Assembly (NCBI RefSeq): GCF_000759675.1
Contig: NZ_BAWM01000018.1
Span: 274,478-338,477 of the forward strand
Length of the DNA stretch: 64,000 nt
Direction: 5' to 3'
Source of the DNA: Neobacillus niacini
Lineage (GTDB): Bacteria > Bacillota > Bacilli > Bacillales > Cytobacillaceae
Below are positions 59,713 through 64,000 of the stretch, piece by piece. The stretch's first letter is position 1, and every line of letters starts with the position of its first letter. The notes beneath the pieces were generated by a model, which did not search any database, was not told where the DNA came from, and saw only the letters and a list, made by a program, of their open reading frames with translations. Made by a program: the position numbers and the translations under genes.

Positions 59713-60132
59713 TTAAATGTAAAACATATAACCATCTATATCCGTATCATCACTATGACTGGCTAGATCTTCTAAAGTGGTATTGTCCAGAACAGCCTTG
59801 ATTGCGTCACGAATTCGTATCCAAAGCTCTCGTTGTGCCGGCTCCTCATCCTCTATCCCTTCAACAAGTGTGATTGGACCTTCAAGAACACGAATGACAT
59901 CTCCGGCAGTGATTTTAGATGGAGTATCAGCAAGTACATAACCTCCGTATGCCCCACGGATACTTTTTACTAAACCTGCATTTCTTAAAGGAGCGATGAG
60001 CTGTTCAAGATAATGTTCAGATAAGTTGTTAGCTTGGGCAATAGTTTTTAAGGATGTTGGCCCATCCCCTTGATTTTTAGCAAGTTCAATCATGATCGTT
60101 AATCCATATCGGCCTTTTGTTGAAATTCTCAT
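59713..60132 (-). CDS. cymR: Rrf2-family cysteine metabolism repressor CymR
   Basis: A 139-residue Rrf2-type winged-helix regulator: MRISTKGRYGLTIMIELAKN, ANNLSEHYLEQLIAPLR recognition helix, GAYGGYVLA wing. The cluster-binding cysteines of IscR are absent, as expected for CymR, which senses cysteine through CysK. It controls the mcc operon type of genes. GAGGTG precedes the ATG; TATAAT at 60197-60202 is a likely -10. Divergent from rarA. Formerly yrzC. Confidence 0.94.
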   Translation of the reverse strand: MRISTKGRYGLTIMIELAKNQGDGPTSLKTIAQANNLSEHYLEQLIAPLRNAGLVKSIRGAYGGYVLADTPSKITAGDVIRVLEGPITLVEGIEDEEPAQRELWIRIRDAIKAVLDNTTLEDLASHSDDTDIDGYMFYI

Positions 60133-60284
60133 TTTTTACACCTCTATTATTTTTAATTCATTTATTAAATACACAGTAACTTGATAGGCATTAGCAATTA
60201 TATCATATTGTACTTTAATATGCTTTTCCACGAGAAAATGGTAGAGTTAAAAGAAACTCATTTATTTAGTTGGAGAGATGGAGT

Positions 60285-61553
60285 ATGCAGCAAAAGCCGC
60301 TTGCATTTCGAATGCGCCCCAGAACAATTGAAGAAATCGTCGGCCAGCAGCACTTAGTGGCAGATGATAAAATTATTGCCCGAATGGTGAAAGCTAAACA
60401 GCTGACATCAATGATTTTATATGGACCGCCCGGCATAGGCAAAACCTCCATTGCCAGTGCGATTGCAGGAAGTACCAAATATGCCTTTCGTACCCTAAAC
60501 GCTGTGACAAACAATAAAAAAGATATGGAGATCGTCGCAGCTGAAGCAAAAATGTCTGGGAAAGTAATCCTGCTCTTGGATGAAGTCCATCGACTTGATA
60601 AAGGTAAACAGGACTTCCTATTACCTTTTTTAGAAAACGGCATGATTACCTTAATTGGTGCAACAACAAGTAACCCTTATCATGCGATTAATCCTGCCAT
60701 TCGCAGCAGGTGTCAGATTTTCGAGCTCAAACCGTTAACTCCTGATGAAATAAAACTAGCCCTAATCCGTACGATTGAGGATGAAGACCGTGGTTTCGGC
60801 AAGCTAAGGATTGATATTTCCGAAGAGGCATTAATCCATTTTGCCACAGCATCGAATGGCGATGTCCGCAGCTCTCTAAATGCACTAGAACTAGCTATTC
60901 TATCAACTGACAAGGATGAGGAGGAAATCATCCATATTGATATAAAAACAGCTGAAGAATGCATGCAGAAAAAAAGCTTTGGTTCGGATAAAGACGGAGA
61001 TGGACACTATGATGTACTTTCTGCTTTTCAGAAATCAATCCGCGGAAGCGATGTGAATGCGGCCCTGCATTATCTTGGAAGATTAATTGAAGCAGGTGAT
61101 CTTCAAAGTATCAGCAGACGCTTACTCGTAATCGCCTACGAGGATGTTGGTCTAGCAAATCCACAGGCGGGGGCAAGAACATTAGCTGCGATTGAAACTT
61201 CAGAAAGAATCGGTTTTCCTGAAGCTAGAATCCCCTTAGCTAACGCTGTCATAGAGTTATGTTTGTCACCAAAATCCAACTCAGCTGTGATAGCAATTAA
61301 TGAAGCCATTTCAGATATTCAAAAAGGAATCATTGGCGAAGTACCAGATCATTTGCGTGACGCTCACTATAAAGGAGCAAAAGAACTTGGAAGAGGGATT
61401 GGATACTTATATCCCCATGATTACGAATCTGGCTGGGTTCCTCAGCAATATCTGCCTAACAAATTAAAGAACAAACAATATTATCAACCTAAGAAAACCG
61501 GTAAGTTTGAACAAGCCCTAGCAATGGTTTATGAGAAACTTAGTCGAAAATAG
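60285..61553 (+). CDS. rarA: Replication-associated recombination protein A (RarA/MgsA)
   Basis: A 422-residue AAA+ ATPase related to clamp-loader subunits, acting at stalled forks. It begins MQQKPLAFRMRPRTIEEIVG, Walker A is GPPGIGKT (47-54), Walker B LLLDEVHRLDKGKQ, then SRCQIFEL and the C-terminal MgsA domain (GSDVNAALHYLGRLIEAGDL). GGAG precedes the ATG at 60285; the TTG at 60270 is upstream of that site. Formerly yrvN. Confidence 0.95.
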   Translation: MQQKPLAFRMRPRTIEEIVGQQHLVADDKIIARMVKAKQLTSMILYGPPGIGKTSIASAIAGSTKYAFRTLNAVTNNKKDMEIVAAEAKMSGKVILLLDEVHRLDKGKQDFLLPFLENGMITLIGATTSNPYHAINPAIRSRCQIFELKPLTPDEIKLALIRTIEDEDRGFGKLRIDISEEALIHFATASNGDVRSSLNALELAILSTDKDEEEIIHIDIKTAEECMQKKSFGSDKDGDGHYDVLSAFQKSIRGSDVNAALHYLGRLIEAGDLQSISRRLLVIAYEDVGLANPQAGARTLAAIETSERIGFPEARIPLANAVIELCLSPKSNSAVIAINEAISDIQKGIIGEVPDHLRDAHYKGAKELGRGIGYLYPHDYESGWVPQQYLPNKLKNKQYYQPKKTGKFEQALAMVYEKLSRK

Positions 61554-61700
61554 GAAAGCCGAGGCGCCTTGTACAAGGAAAAAAGTAGTTCATTTTTTCC
61601 CAGGGATGACAAGCATAAGACAGGAGCTGACAGAAGGCGCGCTTTTGCCTTCCGAAGCGACTGACTTATGACTCGAGTCCCTAGGCGCCGTAGCTAGACA
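61554..61700. repeat. Family 1 repeat, 147 bp
   Basis: Starts GAAAGCCGAGGCGCCTTGTA at the base after the rarA stop and ends CTAGGCGCCGTAGCTAGACA. Contains the AAAAAAGTAGTTCATTTTTT insertion, ATGACAAGCATAAGAC with GACTTATGACTCGAG, and apex CAGAAGGCGC...GCCTTCCG. Confidence 0.83.
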
Positions 61701-61703
61701 AAA

Positions 61704-61733
61704 AATAACCTCTGGGGCTCCCCCGGAGGTTAT
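61704..61733. terminator. Bidirectional terminator between rarA and the ABC permease
   Basis: ATAACCTC-T-GGGG, loop CTC, CCCC-G-GAGGTTAT with one wobble position; A-rich on the left and T-rich on the right. Confidence 0.8.
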
Positions 61734-61737
61734 CTAT

Positions 61738-62688
61738 TTAAGCAGCAACATCTCTCTTTTTAAAAACATAGAAAGCCAAAAATTGAAAAATCACGAAGTA
61801 GATTATTAGTATGATGATAGAGAATGACATCGTCATCCCCTCCAGCAGTGGAGTCCCTTCGATATATTGCATTAAATTAGTGTTTGCGAATAAAAGGTAT
61901 TTTGCCCAATCAAACTTCATGGATAACAGTGCAGTGAATTGACTGCCGGTAAACATTAAAAATAACGATAAACCAATAGCAAGTGAGCTGTTTCTAAATA
62001 CTGAAGATATCATGAATGCCATGGTTGTCAGCATAAGCATATCAATCGAACCTAGTCCATAGTAAATAAATAAGTAAACAACAATATGCTGCTCGGTTAC
62101 TTTTCCATTAAAGTAATTTAAATATGGTACTGCTTGTTCGGGCAGTCCAAACAGAATCACACCAAGGAGTGCGGAGAATCCAAATAAAATGCTCAACATT
62201 AACAAGGCAAACAATAATACTGTTAAATACTTTGATAAGAGTATTTTACTTCGATTGATAGGACGGATTAACAGCAGTTTTATCGTGCCCCAATTAAATT
62301 CGCTGGCCACAATTCCTGCAGAAATTACAATCGTAAATAAGCCTGCTAATAAAATTAGCTCTGAATTGTCTTTTACAAATGACCAGACATTGTACTTTTC
62401 CCTAAAGGGAATATCATGATCAATCCGATATTCATTAATAGCAATTTGTTTTTTATAGTAGTCCTGTTCTATTTTAATGGGACTAGACTCTAACTGCTTT
62501 TTCAAAGCCTCATTTTCCTGTTGCAAAACCGGCTTCCAATCCTCCGTCACATTGGGTTCATCTTCGACCAGATTATACTTCATAAATACTCCTGTAACCG
62601 AGATAATTACTAATAGAATCGCAATCATCACATACGTTCCAGGTCTTCTGAATATTTTCATTAACTCATTTCGGATTAAATTAATCAT
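61738..62688 (-). CDS. ABC-2 type transporter permease
   Basis: A 316-residue membrane protein with about six helices: one near the amino end (about 18-36), a large extracytoplasmic loop (about 37-110), then five in the C-terminal two thirds. ASEFNWGTIKLLLIRPINRS is the coupling region typical of ABC-2 exporters with peptide antibiotic or unknown substrates (BcrB/YhcI-like). It overlaps the ATPase gene by eight bases, so the two are translationally coupled. No two-component system is adjacent to hint at a substrate. AGGGGGG precedes the ATG. Confidence 0.85.
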   Translation of the reverse strand: MINLIRNELMKIFRRPGTYVMIAILLVIISVTGVFMKYNLVEDEPNVTEDWKPVLQQENEALKKQLESSPIKIEQDYYKKQIAINEYRIDHDIPFREKYNVWSFVKDNSELILLAGLFTIVISAGIVASEFNWGTIKLLLIRPINRSKILLSKYLTVLLFALLMLSILFGFSALLGVILFGLPEQAVPYLNYFNGKVTEQHIVVYLFIYYGLGSIDMLMLTTMAFMISSVFRNSSLAIGLSLFLMFTGSQFTALLSMKFDWAKYLLFANTNLMQYIEGTPLLEGMTMSFSIIILIIYFVIFQFLAFYVFKKRDVAA

Positions 62689-63607
62689 GGTTCACAGCCC
62701 CCTTATCTGAAGTTACTTCAAGGAACCGGTCTTCTAACGTTTTCGATACTTCTTTTATACCAAGCACTTGAATATCCTCTTCAACGAACCTTTTTACCAT
62801 TGCTGGTACATCTTCCTTTAAAAGCTCCAGAGTTATCCCGTTTCGTGAAGACGTAACAGGGATATTTGGAAAGTTAGCTTTCGCGATGGTTAATGCTTTT
62901 TCACTTGGAATGACTTCAAACTCGAAACTTGCCGTGTTGCCTTGCACAAATTCTTGTACCAATTGAACGTCGATAAGCTGACCATTTTGAATAATCCCGA
63001 TGCGGTCACACATCATTTCCATTTCTGAAAGGATATGACTTGATACAATTACAGCCATATTTTTTTCCCTTGCAAGGAGACGGATATAATCACGGATCTC
63101 TCTTATTCCTGCAGGATCTAGTCCGTTTGTCGGCTCATCCAAAATCAATACTTTCGGATCGTGCAAGAGACATTGTGCCAATCCTAATCTTTGCCGCATC
63201 CCGAGCGAATAGGTCTTTACTTTATCGTGAATTCTATCTGTTAATCCCACGAGTTTTACAGTCTCATCAATCTTATCTTTTGTTATCCCTTTTACCATTC
63301 GTGCATAGTGAATGAGGTTTTGATATCCACTGAGAAATTTATACATTTCCGGATTTTCGACGATTGCTCCGACATTTCGAACCGCATCTTCGAACTTAGT
63401 TTTGATACTATTACCATCAATCATGATATCACCTGACGTAATATCGATTAAACCAACGATCATTCGAATAGTGGTTGTTTTCCCCGCTCCATTAGGACCA
63501 AGAAATCCAAAGACTTCACCTTTATTCACCTCAAAGCTGACATTATCTATTATCGTTCTTCCTTTAATTACTTTGGTAACATCTTTTATGACTACGATTG
63601 GTTCCAA
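62681..63607 (-). CDS. ABC transporter ATP-binding protein
   Basis: A 308-residue ATPase partner of the overlapping permease. Walker A GPNGAGKTT (37-45), Q-loop VENPEMY, signature SLGMRQRLGLAQ, Walker B VLILDEPTNGLDP, and the H-loop IVSSHIL. The C-terminal extension of about 90 residues is of the BcrA/YhcH kind found in bacitracin and lantibiotic exporters, but substrate cannot be assigned. TTG start after GGGGGAGG. TATAAT at 63642-63647 is the best -10 candidate; no good -35. Confidence 0.9.
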   Translation of the reverse strand: MEPIVVIKDVTKVIKGRTIIDNVSFEVNKGEVFGFLGPNGAGKTTTIRMIVGLIDITSGDIMIDGNSIKTKFEDAVRNVGAIVENPEMYKFLSGYQNLIHYARMVKGITKDKIDETVKLVGLTDRIHDKVKTYSLGMRQRLGLAQCLLHDPKVLILDEPTNGLDPAGIREIRDYIRLLAREKNMAVIVSSHILSEMEMMCDRIGIIQNGQLIDVQLVQEFVQGNTASFEFEVIPSEKALTIAKANFPNIPVTSSRNGITLELLKEDVPAMVKRFVEEDIQVLGIKEVSKTLEDRFLEVTSDKGAVNHD

Positions 63608-63740
63608 GAAACCTCCCCCTCTCTCCCATCAATTTTAAACTATTATAGATAAAATTTCCCATTTTAAAATGTCTAAGTTAACATTTTAGTGTTGTGGAGC
63701 AATCAGCGCCTTTATGTGTGTACCGCTTTTTCACTTTTTG

Positions 63741-64000
63741 TAAGATTACGGGCTCTCATCACCCTTATGAGTGACCGCTTCTGCTCTTATTATAAGATTA
63801 CGGGCTCTCATTACCCTTATGAGTGACCGCTTCTGCTCTTGTTATAAGATTACGGGCTCTCATTACCCTTATGAGTGACCGCTTCTGCTCTTATTATAAG
63901 ATTACGGGCTCTCATTACCCTTATGAGTGACCGCTTCTGCTCTTTTTATAAGATTACGGGCTCTCATCACCCTTATGAGTGACCGCTTCTGCTCTTTTTA
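63741..64000. repeat. Tandem array of a 52-bp unit, five copies and continuing off the window
   Basis: Units start TAAGATTACGGGCTCTCAT at 63741, 63793, 63845, 63897 and 63949; the period is exactly 52 and 260 bases equal five units. Differences are single bases (CATCACCC/CATTACCC, TTATTA/TTGTTA/TTTTTA). Each unit has a CTCAT-7-ATGAG hairpin inside a CGG...CCG frame. A degraded partial copy precedes it at about 63700-63740. No unique spacers and no coding frame (52 is not divisible by three). The rest of 63608-63740 is the ABC operon promoter region. Confidence 0.93.

Noticed and set aside
63741..64000. CRISPR array
   Set aside because: The 52-bp units abut directly with no unique spacers, and no cas genes are present.

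Overview
The window is a chromosomal core segment from a low-G+C, endospore-forming Bacillaceae bacterium. Evidence includes the CIRCE-controlled hrcA-grpE-dnaK-dnaJ cluster, spore genes (spoIIP, gpr, sda, sigK, tandem yrzI), the late competence comE locus, an alanine T-box leader and typical AGGAGG ribosome binding sites. Gene order follows two Bacillus subtilis blocks, rpsU-comE-sda and yrhC-yrrT-mltG-alaS-recD2-rarA. Protein sequences are close to but distinct from B. subtilis. A Neobacillus-type relative is plausible, but the genus cannot be fixed from sequence reading alone. No rRNA, tRNA, prophage, transposase or CRISPR array was seen.

Layout. 1-4.4 kb: 5' end of rpsU, a Na/phosphate symporter (yqeW), deoC, then mtaB and rsmE. 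4.4-10.4 kb: heat-shock operon hrcA-grpE-dnaK with dnaJ and prmA downstream, driven from a sigma-A promoter over a perfect CIRCE operator. 10.4-18.3 kb: hemW, lepA, yqxA, spoIIP, gpr, rpsT and holA. 18.5-28.3 kb: yqzM, comEC-comEB-comEA, divergent comER, then yqeM-rsfS-yqeK-nadD-yhbY-aroE-yqeH-yqeG, a tightly packed operon for ribosome assembly, NAD and aromatic synthesis. 28.4-33.2 kb: DnaA boxes and the sporulation checkpoint gene sda, divergent psd/pssA, pepF, and an uninterrupted sigK. 33.2-35.2 kb: an accessory strip holding a repeat, microORFs, four tandem yrzI paralogues and an unnamed 34-codon gene with its own promoter. 35-39 kb: the methionine-to-cysteine (reverse transsulfuration) operon yrrT-mtnN-mccA-mccB with yrhC. 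39-48.6 kb: yrrS-pbpI, greA, udk, the wobble-uridine modification genes trhP2-trhP1-trmR, mltG, yrzB-ruvX-ireB. 48.7-57.1 kb: T-box-controlled alaS, yrrI, yrzQ, yrzR, yrrD, recD2 and a TPR protein. 57.3-63.6 kb: mnmA with its sulfur donor desulfurase, cymR, divergent rarA, and an ABC exporter pair. The last 260 bp are exactly five copies of a 52-bp tandem repeat.

Functional links: CymR, encoded at 59.7 kb, is the known repressor of the mcc operon at 35-39 kb. The desulfurase feeds MnmA. trhP1/trhP2/trmR and mnmA both modify the tRNA wobble uridine. Sda links DnaA-dependent replication state to sporulation.

Two dispersed non-coding repeat families stand out. Family 1 is a GC-rich nested-hairpin element, with seven substantial copies and two remnants, often directly after a stop codon. 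Family 2 is a MITE-like element with 13-bp terminal inverted repeats, with two copies. The most interesting unexplained features are the microgene strip at 33.4-34.9 kb, the terminator fused to the pbpI start region, a hairpin suggesting that comE transcripts run antisense through yqzM, and the 52-bp tandem array. Many starts were moved inward from the longest open frame on ribosome-binding-site grounds; several are GTG or TTG.
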